Below the pieces are notes generated by a model. That model was not told where the DNA came from and did no database searches. It saw only the letters and a program-made list of their open reading frames with translations. DNA of 64,000 nucleotides from Lophius americanus (taxonomy: Eukaryota; Chordata; Actinopteri; Lophiiformes; Lophiidae). Made by a program: the position numbers and the translations under genes. This document shows, one piece after another, positions 21,974 through 33,840 of the stretch. The DNA is taken from the NCBI GenBank assembly GCA_037951165.1, contig JBBDHG010000489.1:1-64000 (forward strand). Direction: 5' to 3'. Each line of letters opens with the position of its first letter. Within the stretch, counting starts at the first letter, position 1.

Positions 21974-22010
21974 TACGTCACGCCCCATATTCTGTTTTCG
22001 CGCGAAAAAA
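21974..22010 (+). promoter_or_regulatory. E2F palindrome and CRE-like half site in the cdca7l promoter
   Basis: TTTTCGCGCGAAAAAA at 21,995-22,010 contains the perfect E2F palindrome TTTCGCGCGAAA. TACGTCACGCCCC lies just upstream, from 21,974. The pair sits about 330 bp before the cdca7l ATG. CDCA7-family genes are known E2F and Myc targets expressed at G1/S, so this fits cell-cycle control. Confidence 0.75.
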
Positions 22011-22329
22011 CGGACTGTACCATATTAAATGTAGGGGGGGGGATAGGAAGAGAGATTTATAGAAACACCATAACGAAAAATAAATTTATGAAAATATTCA
22101 ACTGATATTTAGTTTCCTTGACGTGTATTATTTGGATAATTGTGTAAAATTCAAGACCGGGAATAGCCTACAGAGTTTTCTTTTAAGTTGATGAACAACA
22201 ATCCCCCTACTTTGGTAAACACCGGATTTCACTCGTGGTTGATTTTTAAATGTACTTCTGTTCACTGTTAACTTTGCTGCCTCTCAAAACATCCTACTGT
22301 TCGGAAATTTAGTGTGAAACGGAGTTAAA

Positions 22330-22853
22330 ATGACCCTCACGTCTAAGGTAAGTACCAGAGCACCGCGATTAAATGTAAGCTATCTTTTTACCAACACGGT
22401 CCAAATCGGTGCTTTCGTTTCCTTCTCCGATTGAACGTGTTTTTAGTTCTATTGTTATGGATCAGCTATGAACCAAACACATCTTGCTTTAAGGTTATTT
22501 CTGGCACTACGTTTGCACATCGCTAATACAAAACCAAACAAAAAACAACGAAGATGAATGAACCGGCTAGCATGATTTATCTGTGAGCATTCTGGTTAAA
22601 TGCCAATACGGTCAAAACAAATAAAGTTTTCCAAAGTTCAGAGGTTAAAACCGCTTCGGTTGATGAGCAGCGAGTCGAACCAAACAGCACAGACACCGAC
22701 ATGCACACACGTTAAAATATTGTACAAATGTACGCATAAACAGAAAGAAATAAAGATGAATGACATGAATATTCATATTACACTGTCATTACAACTTGAT
22801 TATAGATTCTCATAATTCAGTCTCCTTTATAGATCCAACTCAAACACCAAATG

Positions 22854-22901
<48 letters not shown>

Positions 22902-22969
22902 GTAAATATATCTATAGATATCTATATAAGTTTTTAGTTATGTTTTAACTAACATGTGTATTTACATAT

Positions 22970-23026
<57 letters not shown>

Positions 23027-26000
23027 GGAGGACATGGGCCCGGCCTCCCGGGGGCCCTACCCCCACGGGAGGAATCCTCTTTTTTTCCTTCTTTTTTCTA
23101 GGTGTTTATGTCTTGTAAGTGTGTTGTTGGTTGCTAGCCAACGATCTCCTTCCTGCCTCGGAGCTTTCAAAAAGAACCTTTATTGCCAAATGTCATAGCT
23201 ACAACGGGCCACAATGGCCGACGGGCCGTACGTTGTGACTACTCGGGTCTCGCTGGATGATCAAACCGTCCAGTGTGAGAGACACCGATCGGGAGCTGTA
23301 GCAGACTATCTAAGGGACATTGATGGGTGTGGGGAGTAAGGGTCCGCCCATGTAGCCCGATCCACAGAGGAGCTTCCGTAGCAAGATTTGAAGAAGAATT
23401 TAATAATGGTTCTGTTAGAAATCTGTCCGAACACGAAATACATCGGAGAGATTATTTGAAAGCAAAAGAAACGCAAAGACAATGTCCGGCAGGTGGTTTT
23501 AATGTTCTGGCTGATTGGTATATAAGTCCCTAGTTTTCTGGCCATCATTTGTCAAACGTCAGTCCGATTTAGTCCAAATTTACCTCAAATCAACCGCCTC
23601 AAGGAGATCTAACTTTTATTTAATAATAATAATAATAATATATTTAATTTATAACGCACTTTAAATTTGGAACAAATCTCAAAGTGCTGCAAAGTAAAAG
23701 TAGATAAAAGCATCAATAAAAACTAAAACAATAACTATATAAAAACCTGACCAAAAAGCAGCAATGTTGATTAAAAGTTACAGGTTCTGCTAAAAAGAAA
23801 AGTTTTAAGTCCTTTTTTAAATGTGTCAGTCGTCTGTGGAGCCCTCAGATGGTCAGGGAGGGCATTCATCACCCGTGGTGCTGAGCTTAGTCCGGGTAAG
23901 GAGGAGGCGGTATGAGTGGGTAGAGCGAAGGGATCGTGTTGAGGTCAATGGGGTGAGTAGTTCATTTGTCATATTCTCCTCACTCACAAGGTTTTTTTTT
24001 TTTTTTTAGCAAAAGACTTCAGACTTTTTTTGGCCGGATCAACAATATGTCGGGTTATATAGAGATTGGCTGATATGAATCCACCCTAGGAGGAGTCGAT
24101 CTTTTGTATATATATATATTGTTTAACGATAATAGTTCATATTTTATTTCTTAGTGTGAGCTTTTGGTGGAAATGTGTTTAGTTTAGCTGACATGAATTG
24201 ACTCAAGGAAATCGGTCTTGTTTTTATTCCTGAGTGAACTGTTTTTATCTTCATTATTGAGCCACTATGGGATCTGATCAAAGAACAGGCTGCTGACTTC
24301 AAAGAAATAGTTGAGTTGAGTCATTATGGACTGTTTTTAAAGTTCTTGAGGAGTTCAATCAGGGGGGAAATGCTTGTACAACGCAGGGAATTGGGGGCTT
24401 TTTGGGGATACACTCTTGCTGTGTGGAATGAAAGCTTAGTTCAAGACAGGCTTATGGAGAATTCAAACATGCAATAACCGAAAAACAGACTCGGGATTGC
24501 TGGATGTGCATTTTTGTCATATTTCGGTGAAATTCCTGCACATGCAAAAATCCTCCCTTCAAAATCAAACAAGTACTCTCGCGTTTGTCCGTCGACAGGC
24601 GTTGCGTTTCAAATCCAAGTTCATCACTGCGGAGCTGGCTCATCTCTTCAGTCAGTCCGACAGCGAGGAGGAGTTTGAAGGTTTCAGCGCGGACGAGGAA
24701 GAAGACAACGGATGGACGAGGACAAAGGTATAAAAAGGCGTACGTCTCACTGTGTTATCTATCTGCCCTGTTTGTTGGCCCTCGGCTAAAAGTTTAGTCG
24801 GCTTTCCTTCCTACGTGTTTTTTTTCCCAAGATGGTGGATTCAGAGGGGGGCAGCGATGACGACACTGGCTTCTACTCTGATGGCGAGCAGGTTCCTCCG
24901 TCAAAGAGGCAGAGTCTACTGGTGGCTCTGAGGTGGGTCAGTCTCTGGGTTTCAGTCCACAAAGCAACAAAGTGATGAATGTCACACCTTCTCCAACCTC
25001 ATGCAACCATTTGATCGCCTGTGTCTCATGTTGGATCCCGTCAGATCTATGCCACGGTCGCTTTATAACAAAGAAGCGATGCACAAATATCAAATCAGTA
25101 TCCGGAACTACTTCGTGGATCATTTTCCAATTTTTTATCCACACAGACCTTAGTGCGAGGAAGAACTGGGTTCATTTTGGGAATGGTCAGTTGCGCATAT
25201 TCGCCACTAGGTGGTTTTTTTTTATCTCAAATATCACAGTTTTTGGGCCATCATTTTTGAACTGTTGGTCCGATTTAGTCCAGTTTGGTGCACTTGAATG
25301 GAAATTAAGGACATCTACCCAGCATATAATAATAATAATTATACATTTAATTTATAACGCACTTTACATTTGGATCAAATCTCAAAGTGCTACAAAGTAA
25401 AGGCAGATAAAAGCGTCAATAAAGAATAAAATAATAACTATATAAAAACATGACCAAAAAGCAGCAATGTTAATTAAAGTTATAGGTTCTGCTAAAATGG
25501 AAAGTCCTTTAAGTCCTTTTTTAAATGTGTTAGTCGTCTGTGGAATATATATATATATGTGAATATATCAGATTTTACTCTATAAATTCATATTTTATCC
25601 AACAGGGGGCGCTTTTTTAAATTATTTTATAAAAACACTGTTTTTCGAAGATAATTTCCAACCCGTTGGTCCGATTTGGTCCAAATTTGGGGCACATGAA
25701 GGAAATCGAGGGGATCCATCTTACACACATTATATTTTAACCCCAGTAGTTCATTCTTTACTCACTAAGGAGCCTTTTTATTTTTATCTTTTAAAACACT
25801 TCCAAACCTTTTGTCCGATTTAGTTCAAATTGACCTCATGTTAGAGAGCCAACTTGTATTTGTCATATTTTACTGTAAATGTTCATATTTCACTCATTAC
25901 GGGGGCTTTTTTAAAATGTCTTTCACTCTTATTGTTCAGATTTTATTCACTAGGTGGAGCTACAGTTTCCTTGTGTCTAAATTTTATTCCTATTAATTGA

Positions 26001-29000
26001 CATTACTGAGTCACTATGGTATCTGATCTCAGAGCGGAAGAAATAGTTAGTTTGAGATAATTAACGAGTCATATGTAATGAGAGGGTGTGCTTGTACAAC
26101 GCAGGGGATTGGGCCCTTCTCAGGGATATACGCTTGCTCTTAGGGACGACAGCTTAGGCCGAGTTTTGTCGACTGTTGGTTAAGTCAATATTCTACTTAT
26201 TTCTATCAACCCAAGTAGAGACATAGACTTGAACAAACTTTATTGATCCCATGGCGCCCTAGGGGTTCATGTGTGGATTGTCCAGTGATGTAATCGGTAA
26301 TTAAACAAAGATCTTCCCAATGTTGCTCCGCAGGTTTCCAGTCAAACGGCTGTCCACCCCCAAACGGCAGCCATTACAGAGAAGTGTCAAAAAGCCAGTA
26401 AAAGGAACTCCTCCTTCCCAGAGAGCCAGAAGAAAGCGGAGGGTGAAGCAGCAGGACAAGGGAGAGGAGGCGAGGGATGAGGACGAAGAGGAGGGGGAGG
26501 AGGAGGAAGAAGAAAACAAAGAAGAGGTCCTGTCTCAGAGCCTAAGTAAACGGGACAAGAACATTCAGGAAAACAAGGCCATGGTACAGAACCTCCACAA
26601 CCTCCTGGGCCCCCCCCCCCCTCCCCAAGTTCTTACAGGGGGATTTACCTGCTCCTCCTTTTGACCCTCTGGGTTTTTTCTCTCTTGTTATCTTTCAGTT
26701 GGCTAAACTGTTCGCTGATCTGAGCACCATAGCTGACCTCTCTCTGCCTGCCACCCCTCAAGTGAGTACATGCAGCGACACCGGGTCGCCATCACAACCA
26801 CACAACAGAACCTGCATGCCGCTGGAAATAAAAACATAAGGCGTCCATTGGACTTCCTATAAAACGCAAACTCGCGACAGTTTCCTCCAGAGAAGCTGTC
26901 GAAGATATTTTACTTTTAAGTGTTTTTTTTTTCAATCTTTAATCCCTGTCTTCCTTTTTTCTCTTAATATCTGCAGAAGAAGAAGCGATCGTCGGAGAAG
27001 GCAACGCCACGCAAACGCAAGTTTGAACCAGAGATGGGCTCGGAAAGGAGGAACCCGTCCCGCAAGGCTCGTCCTCCTGAGAACTTTGCAGTTGAGGAAA
27101 AAGCAGAACCGATCTCTAAAACGCCCAGAACTGTAAACGTCAGGAGACTGATTGAGGTACAGACTGTTTGTTGATATTTATAGTTTACTCACAGTCCCTA
27201 TTAGGCCAGTATATTTAATATATATATATATGTGACACACAAATGAGACAGATGAGATTCAAATAATGTCTTTATTGTTTATAACCACCATCTAAAATCC
27301 AAATTATTTACAAAAATCTGAACCTCGAACTCAAATAACAAAATAAAAGGAAATTAAATTACATTCTTAACATAAAGCAGATTTTTTTTTTCTCTAAAAC
27401 ATTTGTGCCACAATTATTGACACCCCTCCTAAATCCGAAAGACTCGGGATTCTGAAAACTGAAGCATATTTCCAGTCCTATTTTATATTTTAGGTTCACC
27501 TGTGTGAGCAGGAACTCTGAAGTGGTGAACAGGTACTTCCTGTTTGACTGGGGTATAAATACGAGGTGACACAGGCCTGATTCTCTCTGAGGTTCTTCAC
27601 GATGATGAAGACCAGAGAACACAGCAATGAGGAGCAAAGAAAAGTTGTAGAGCTGCACAAATCTGGTGATGGAGACAAAACCTCTCTCAGCGGTCTGGAA
27701 GAGGACGTGTCTGTAAACTGATCCCACACACTGTGAGGAGGATGGTTGGACAGGCTAAAGACTCTCCAAGGATTACAGCTAGAAAGGTCAGAGGTCAGTT
27801 GAATCTTGGGGTCAGAAAGTCTCCCGTACCACCATCAGATGGCGCCGACACCAACACCAGCTGTTTGGGATGGCAGCAAGAAAAAAGCCTCTGCTGTCGT
27901 CCACACACAAGCTAACGCTGCTACAAGCTAATGTTGCTACAGTTTGACAAACCGCACTGGGACTTTCACTGGAACAAGGTCAGAGGTCAGATGAGACCAA
28001 AGGAAGACTTTTGGTAACAAACATCTAAGGTGGGTGTGGAGCATCAAGAAAGGAAGCCGTATTGAAAAGCCCCCCATACCCACTGTGAAGTCTGGTGGTG
28101 GATCTCTGATGCTGTGTTGCTGTTTTTCTTCCAAAGGTTCTGGACATCTTGTTCAGGACATGGTTTCAGGAACCTTAAAGTGGGTCGTGGTTGGACCTTC
28201 CAGCAGGACAATGTTCTGAAGATCACCTCAACATCAACCCAAGAATGGATTCTTCAATCAGCCTATTTCTACGTTTTGATTCTCATGTTGACTTTCACCT
28301 TTGATGGAGGTTGAGTTCAATCCACAACATTACAAATAGAGTTTTTCTTTTTTCTCTAGCCGAGCCATCTGTGTCCTTTGACGCAAATGTTCTAGTTTAT
28401 GGCCTTGGGGGGACTTCCTGTTGGCACGGCGCGCCTGTCAGCCTCCGCTGTTATTAGTGAAACACAGTAATCTGTCCTCTGTTCTGCTGGGATGTACATA
28501 CACTGTATACTCTAGTGACAGAGATGTATCCAGACAGTATATTTTTAAATATCTGAAATTTTCGGTTTACTGTGACATCAGCTGGTCTCTCGCCTGTCTT
28601 ATTCTGAAAGAGTCCTTTCGGAATACCTTCTCCCAAGTACTTCCTGCGCTCAGAGTAGACAATTTGAGTCACAGTCAAGTCTCATTATTCTTTATAACCG
28701 ATCTCGAATATATCGTAATCGGAAGAAAGCACAGTTTTTTTGTCTGGACTTTTTGGACGAGATAGCCCTTTAACCCAGGTACGACCCAGACTGCTGCTGG
28801 CGTGCGGCCCGGGTACGCAGACCCAGGTTTTACCCTGAGGTACCGACGTTTACAAACTTTAGGTAATTAGTGAGGCATCTGAAGTGATGTTAAAAGCAGA
28901 AACGCCTCATCACGCGCTTTTATTTTGAAAATCCAGATCCACTTTAATTAATTTATTGTTTTACGTTCCTATATTGTTATTACGTATTTTGTTGTACGTG

Positions 29001-32000
29001 TTGTTTTTCATTTTTTCTTATTCCTACGAAAAAAGGAGAATCTGTAGCAAAGAAATTTTGTTCTTATTTTTTAAAATTATTCTGAAAGGGCTTCTATTGC
29101 GGCGGAATGAAATCTCAACCAGAAACCGGAGAGGACGCCGAAAAATTTAATTGAGTCAACGAAGAATGTAATCCCAACCCCCAAAATCACTTGAGCTGCT
29201 GATTCCCACGTCACTGAAATGATCACCTGACCTCTTGTGCTGGGCAAAATGTGGAAGGTCCATTTTTTGGGTGGAATTTTTGCTTTTCAAATTAAGAGCA
29301 CGGCGCATTCGCACGGGATTAAAATCGCAGACGGCGTACTGAACCCGTCTGAACAGGACTTTCTGGTTCCCCCCGTCAGATTTAACCTGCGCTCACCTGG
29401 TTGTGTTTGGGCAGGTGGACGAAGAACACGCCGGCGGGGCGCGGAGGAAGAGGAGAAGCCAGAGTGTCAGGAGGAGCCAGTATGACGTGCGGTCGGTGGA
29501 TGAGATCACAGAGGACGACCTGATCAACATCGCGTACCGGAGTAAGGACAAGATCTGGGACAAGGAGAACGTGAGTGTCAGCGGGCCTTCATCGGTACAG
29601 AACCGCTGTGTTTGAAATGGTTTCTGACTGCGTGCGTCCTTCAGGGCAGCTCGTGTCACCAGTGCAGACAGAAGACCTTAGACACCAAGACAGTGTGCCG
29701 CAGTGGGTTCTGCGTTGGCGCCAAAGGTCAGTTCTGCGGGCCGTGCCTCAAGAACCGCTACGGAGAGGACGTTCGCACTGTGCTGCTTGACCCGGTGAGT
29801 TCTAACACACATACATATATACACATACAGTATACAAACAGACACATACAGTATATACACAGACACATACAGTATATACACAGACACATACAGTATATAC
29901 ACAGACACATACAGACACATACAGTATATACACAGACACATACAGACACATACAGTATATACACAGACACATACAGTATATACACAGACACATACAGACA
30001 CATACAGTATATACACAGACACATACAGACACATACAGTATACAAACAGACACATACAGTATATACACAGACACATACAGTATATACACAGACACATACA
30101 GTATATACACAGACACATACAGTATATACACAGACATATACAATATATACATAAAGTATATATACAGACACATACAGTATACATACATATACACAGACAC
30201 ATACAGTATATACACAGACACATACAGTATATACACAGACACATACAGACACATACAGTATATACACAGACACATACAGACACATACACAGACACATACA
30301 GTATATACACAGACACATACAGTATATACACAGACACATACAGACACATACAGTATATACACAGACACATACAGTATATACACAGACACATACTGTATAT
30401 ACACAGACATATACAATATATACATACAGTATATATACAGACACATACAGTATATACACAGACACATACAGTATATACACAGACACATACAGTATATACA
30501 TACAGTATATACACAGACACATACAGTATATACACAGACACATACTGTATATACACAGACATATACAATATATACATACAGTATATATACAGACACATAC
30601 AGTATACATACATATACACAGACACATACAGTATATACACAGACACATACAGTATATACACAGACACATACAGACACATACAGTATATACACAGACACAT
30701 ACAGACACATACAGTATATACACAGACACATACAGTATATACACAGACACATACAGTATATACACAGACACATACAGTATATACACAGACACATACAGTA
30801 TATACACAGACACATACAGACACATACAGTATATACACAGACACATACAGTATATACACAGACACATACTGTATATACACAGACATATACAATATATACA
30901 TACAGTATATATACAGACACATACAGTATATACACAGACACATACAGTATATACACAGACATATACAGTATATACACAGACACATACAGTATATACATAC
31001 AGTATATACACAGACACATACAGTATATACACAGACATATACAGTATATACACAGACACATACAGTATATACATACAGTATATACACAGACACATACAGT
31101 ATATACACAGACACATACAGTATATACACAGACATATACAGTATACATACAGACTACATACAGACTACATAGTCATATACAGTATACATATAGACTACAT
31201 AGACACATACAGACTACATAGACACACACAGTATACATATAGTATACACACAGAATACTTTCAGTAACATACGGTTTACAGCCAGTAACAGTTTGGGCTG
31301 ATAGCATTCACTGACCTTCGCCGTGACCTTCCTCTGCAGGACTGGTTGTGTCCCATCTGCCGCGGGGTGTGCAACTGCAGCTTGTGTCGTAAGAAGGAGG
31401 GCCGCTGTGCGACCGGCATCCTGGTGGGTTTGGCCCGCTACAACGGACACGACAACGTCCACGAGTATCTGAACAGGTACGCTGCATAATCTCTCACACC
31501 TGCGTGGGATCCGCCTCCAACAGCCGCCATGTCCGTGTTGTTAAGAACGCACGCACAGTTGATGTAAAAACCAATGCTGGAAAATGATGTCATTTTAAGT
31601 CATTTTAACGGTAATTAGTCCAACGCCGGCAGGAGGATTTCCCCTGCAAGCCCCCAACCCCCCTGCGTTGTACCAGCAATCCACCTGATAGAACTCCTCA
31701 GATTAAATGTGACTCATTAATAATCTCAAACAGTGACTCAATCATGAAGATAAACACAGTTAAGTCGTTTTTCTGAGCTCAGGAATAAAACAAGACAGAT
31801 TTCTTCGTGTCAATTCATATCAGCTGAATCAAAGACTCTGCTGGGACGTATGACTGATGAGTTACGGCCGAGAAAATCAGACATATGGTTGGGGCATTGA
31901 TGATAGAACTTTTTTAGTTTGTTTGTTTTTTTGCAACATGTTCTACACATACGTGAAATACACGACCCGTTCTGTGGAACGTGAGGGCGTATAATAAAAG

Positions 32001-32369
32001 TGTCTACCAACGTTACAGCGGTGACAAACGGTGAGAAAATAAAAAAAAGGCTCGACCCAGTTTGTGCGGGACTCTGCTCTTAACTCTCCTCTGTGTTTGA
32101 ACAGGAATTACGCAAATGCAGCTTTTTTTGACTGTAAAAGAAAAATACAGGAAAATAATTGGAATCATACATAAATGACATTTATAGCACATAGCGGTAG
32201 AGAAATATTAATCTTTATTGAGACTAAATATTTATGGACGAGAGACAGAGATTATCTGACCGATGATGACGAGGAGGAGAAATCAGCCGTACTTGGAGCC
32301 AGACGGGCAGCAGATGGCGCTCACGTCCTGTTTTCTCTCCATTTCAGCATACAGAAGGAGCTGCAGTGA
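22330..32369 (+). CDS. cdca7l: cdca7l (CDCA7-family 4CXXC zinc-finger protein), ten coding exons
   Basis: Coding exons: 22,330-22,347; 24,599-24,727; 24,832-24,932; 26,334-26,583; 26,699-26,761; 26,977-27,156; 29,415-29,570; 29,645-29,794; 31,340-31,476; 32,348-32,369. All have AG acceptors and GT donors and consistent phases, giving 401 aa. Residues 29-35 (EEEFEGF) match the LEDGF/p75-binding motif of human CDCA7L/JPO2. Residues 130-155 are acidic. About 158-175 (NIQENKAMLAKLFADLS) match the conserved CDCA7 helix. Residues 303-375 form the Cys-rich 4CXXC domain (CHQCRQK, CGPCLKNRYGEDVR, CPICRGVCNCSLC, GRCATG). Known role of the family: partner of the remodeller HELLS in heterochromatin and maintenance of DNA methylation; nuclear. 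The start in exon 1 (MTLTSK) is the least certain part. Neighbour sp4 favours the CDCA7L over the CDCA7 paralogue; fish naming may be cdca7b. Confidence 0.88.
22857..23026. repeat. (TA)n and (GT)n microsatellites in cdca7l intron 1
   Basis: TA repeats at 22,857-22,900, GT at 22,974-23,004 and TA at 23,005-23,026. Followed by a GC-rich palindromic stretch around 23,035-23,075 (GGGCCCGGCC, CCCGGGGGCCC) of unknown origin. Confidence 0.9.
23150..23525. mobile_element. Mariner/Tc1-like remnant in cdca7l intron 1
   Basis: The right end has GGCAGGTGGTTTTAATGTTC followed by TGGCTGATTGGTAT, a mariner-type terminus related to that at 5,605-6,024. The internal part has short open stretches but no recognisable DDE motif. 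Confidence 0.45.
23530..23620 (+). repeat. Dispersed repeat R fragment
   Basis: TTTTCTGGCCATCATTTGTC, then GTCCGATTTAGTCCAAATTT and an ACTCAAGG-like block. Directly abuts an L2 3' tail. Confidence 0.55.
23622..23965 (-). mobile_element. L2-clade LINE 3' end in cdca7l intron 1
   Basis: AAT tail on the left, then reverse L2 RT C-terminus sequence with a short deletion near 23,870. Inserted next to repeat R. Confidence 0.7.
24055..24435 (+). repeat. Dispersed repeat R, copy 3
   Basis: Contains ATTATTGAGCCACTATGGGA, then GTTGAGTCATTATGGACTG, GCTTGTACAACGCAGGGAAT and GATACACTCTTGCTGT. This is the right-hand two thirds of the family, in the same order as copy 2. Confidence 0.6.
25040..25325 (+). 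repeat. Dispersed repeat R, copy 4 (left part) in cdca7l intron 3
   Basis: Contains a CAGACCTTAGTGCGAGGAAG block, CGCCACTAGGTGG and TCCGATTTAGTCCAGTTTGG. It stops at an L2 tail and resumes at 25,545. Confidence 0.6.
25326..25544 (-). mobile_element. L2-clade LINE 3' end in cdca7l intron 3
   Basis: AAT tail and about 200 bp of L2 3' sequence inserted within repeat R. More strongly 5'-truncated than its sisters. Confidence 0.7.
25545..26175 (+). repeat. Dispersed repeat R, copy 4 (right part)
   Basis: Three sub-repeats with CAACAGGGGGCGC near 25,604, ACTCACTAAGGAGCC near 25,761 and CACTAGGTGGAGCT near 25,950, each followed by a CCGATTTAG/GGTCCAAATT block. Then the ACTGAGTCACTATGGTATCT and TGCTTGTACAACGCAGGGGA end blocks. 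Confidence 0.65.
27260..28320 (+). pseudogene. Tc1-like transposon, degenerate, in cdca7l intron 6
   Basis: Encodes pieces of a Tc1 transposase in several frames: a start with THSNEEQ-like and VVELHKSG sequence near 27,600-27,670, then KDSPRITARKVRGQLNLGVR near 27,758-27,812, and GRGWTFQQDNVLKITS near 28,185-28,230. Many shifts and stops; the 3' DDE end is lost. GCCACAATTATTGACACCCC near 27,408 is the terminal-repeat type. Confidence 0.8.
28321..29230. other. cdca7l intron 6, remaining sequence
   Basis: No repeat family or exon was recognised between the Tc1 remnant and exon 7. AT-rich around 28,920-29,090. Confidence 0.4.
29806..31250. repeat. Minisatellite of ACACAGACACATACAGTATA type filling cdca7l intron 8
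   Basis: About 1.45 kb of ACACAGACACATACAGTATAT units (20-22 bp) with shorter ACATACAGAC insertions and higher-order blocks. All minus frames stay open for 450 or more codons by composition only (Tyr-Cys-Val-Ser). It sits between the two zinc-binding exons 8 and 9. Confidence 0.95.
31590..31830 (-). repeat. Dispersed repeat R, copy 5, cdca7l intron 9
   Basis: The reverse complement of the CAACGCAGGGG and TGAGTCACTGTTTGAGATTA blocks is visible (plus-strand CCCCTGCGTTGTACCAGCAA near 31,661). Confidence 0.6.
32307..32320 (+). promoter_or_regulatory. CTCF-like motif near the last cdca7l exon
   Basis: GCAGCAGATGGCGC fits the CTCF core (CCASYAGRKGGCRS) at 13 of 14 positions. Prediction only. Confidence 0.35.
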
Positions 32370-32830
32370 CTCCCAGCGAGGAGAACCTGCGACCCGGACG
32401 ACTCCTATGAGGCGCAACGCTTTAGGACGGAGACGTTTAACCGCACATTTTCAAGTTTAGATCAAACCAGGTTCACAAAAGAAGTTGGGTATGTTGATTT
32501 CTCTTCTGTCACCTCAGCGTAAGCCACATTCAGACACTGTCATGTTTTTGTTTTGTGTCATTTTCTGTTGAATACTGTATGAGACACAGGATGTCTGTTT
32601 GTTGTTGTTTTGTTTTATAGTCTGTACTCATTGTTAAGTTGTGTGTTTCCGTATTTCTACTCCGGATGTCCATTAGACGAAATGCAAGGTGTTTATATTC
32701 CCTATGCAAAAATTCTTCTTCTTTTTTTTTTTTTTTTTTTGTATGCAAACTACTTTTCTAAAAGTAAATATCGTTGCAACGTTCTTGTCGGACCACTGTA
32801 CCTTTTTAATAAAGTGGCATTCCGTGAGTG
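32370..32830 (+). terminator. cdca7l: cdca7l 3' UTR with poly(A) signal
   Basis: AATAAA at 32,808-32,813, about 440 bp after the stop, followed by a GT/T-rich region. A 17-base T-run lies at 32,722-32,738. Confidence 0.7.
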
Positions 32831-33169
32831 GTTTGACTTTATTGATAATTCTGCAGTCTTTTATCTTCAAAGGAGGACAATTAAGTCTGGTTTTTGTATA
32901 GTTGTGGGGGAAAATGCGTATTTTTCAATGTCGCACCAGACGTTGAAAAGTATTTGGAACCTTGTGTCGACCACATGTTGCGGATACCAGATGTGATTTC
33001 TGCAGGTGAGTGGGGTCATGGCTGCAGGTCAGGGGTCGTTGTGAGGTCACATGGCTTTCATGAAGCGTCAGAGTAAGGGATCAGTAATCTATTACAACAT
33101 TTGTCCCACCGATGCTCTCATTATCTTCAGCGCGGGTGTGAAAGTGAGTTCAAGGCGAATCGGACCTTG

Positions 33170-33840
33170 AAAGTTTCGAGACCCTTCCTCCATTAAGAAA
33201 CTCTCCACCTCCTTCAGGTTCTGAGGTCCACGCTTGTGGACTTTCTTCCACAGCACATCCCACAGATGTTCTGTGGGGTTCGGGTCAGGTGACTGGGATG
33301 GTGACGGCAGAATCTTTATTCTGTGGTCTCTGAACCAGTCTTTGGTTCTTCAGATCATTGTCCTGCTGGAAGGTCCAACCGCATTTTCTAACATCTCCAG
33401 TCTCTTTAAACTTCATTATTGTTCTAACTGTTCAAACTGACATTTTGAACTGCTGAGAGATGTTCTTGTCTCCATTGCCAGATTGGTGCAGCTCTACAAC
33501 TTTTCTTTGCACCACATTGCTGTTTCCTCTTGTCTTCAGGCCTGTGTCACCTCATATTTATACCCCAGTGAAACAGGAAGTCACTCTTCACCACTTCAGA
33601 GTTCCTACTCAAACAGGTGAAGCTTAACAAATAAAATAGGAATGGAAATATGAGATAATATCAGTTACCTTTTAATCACAAGGCGTCTTAGGGGAACCAG
33701 TAACTGGTGGCACAAAGGTTTTAGTGAAAAAATATTTGTTTGAATGTTTTGTTTCTTGTCATGGGTATAAACAATTAAGACATTCATTATCTCATTTAAT
33801 CATTTTATTTAAAGGTGTCAATAATACTGCAGGGCAGTGT
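33170..33840 (-). pseudogene. Tc1-like transposon remnant with internal deletion
   Basis: Minus-strand element. The 3' transposase part (GGTGGACC and ACTGGGATGGT blocks) is joined directly to the 5' helix-turn-helix part (AACATCTCCAGTCTCTTTAA, then CATTGCCAGATTGGTGCAGC), skipping the middle. The right end near 33,815-33,840 reads GGTGTCAATAATACTGCAGG, the terminal-repeat type. Confidence 0.75.

Noticed and set aside
24497..24598. Upstream extension of cdca7l exon 2 to an in-frame ATG at 24,497
   Set aside because: A splice acceptor at 24,598 joins in phase with MTLTSK downstream of an E2F promoter; the extension has no family similarity. An alternative start cannot be fully excluded.
29678..31148. 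Three overlapping minus-strand frames of 448-485 codons
   Set aside because: Composition of the cdca7l intron 8 minisatellite; the frames run across the real exon 8 on the other strand.
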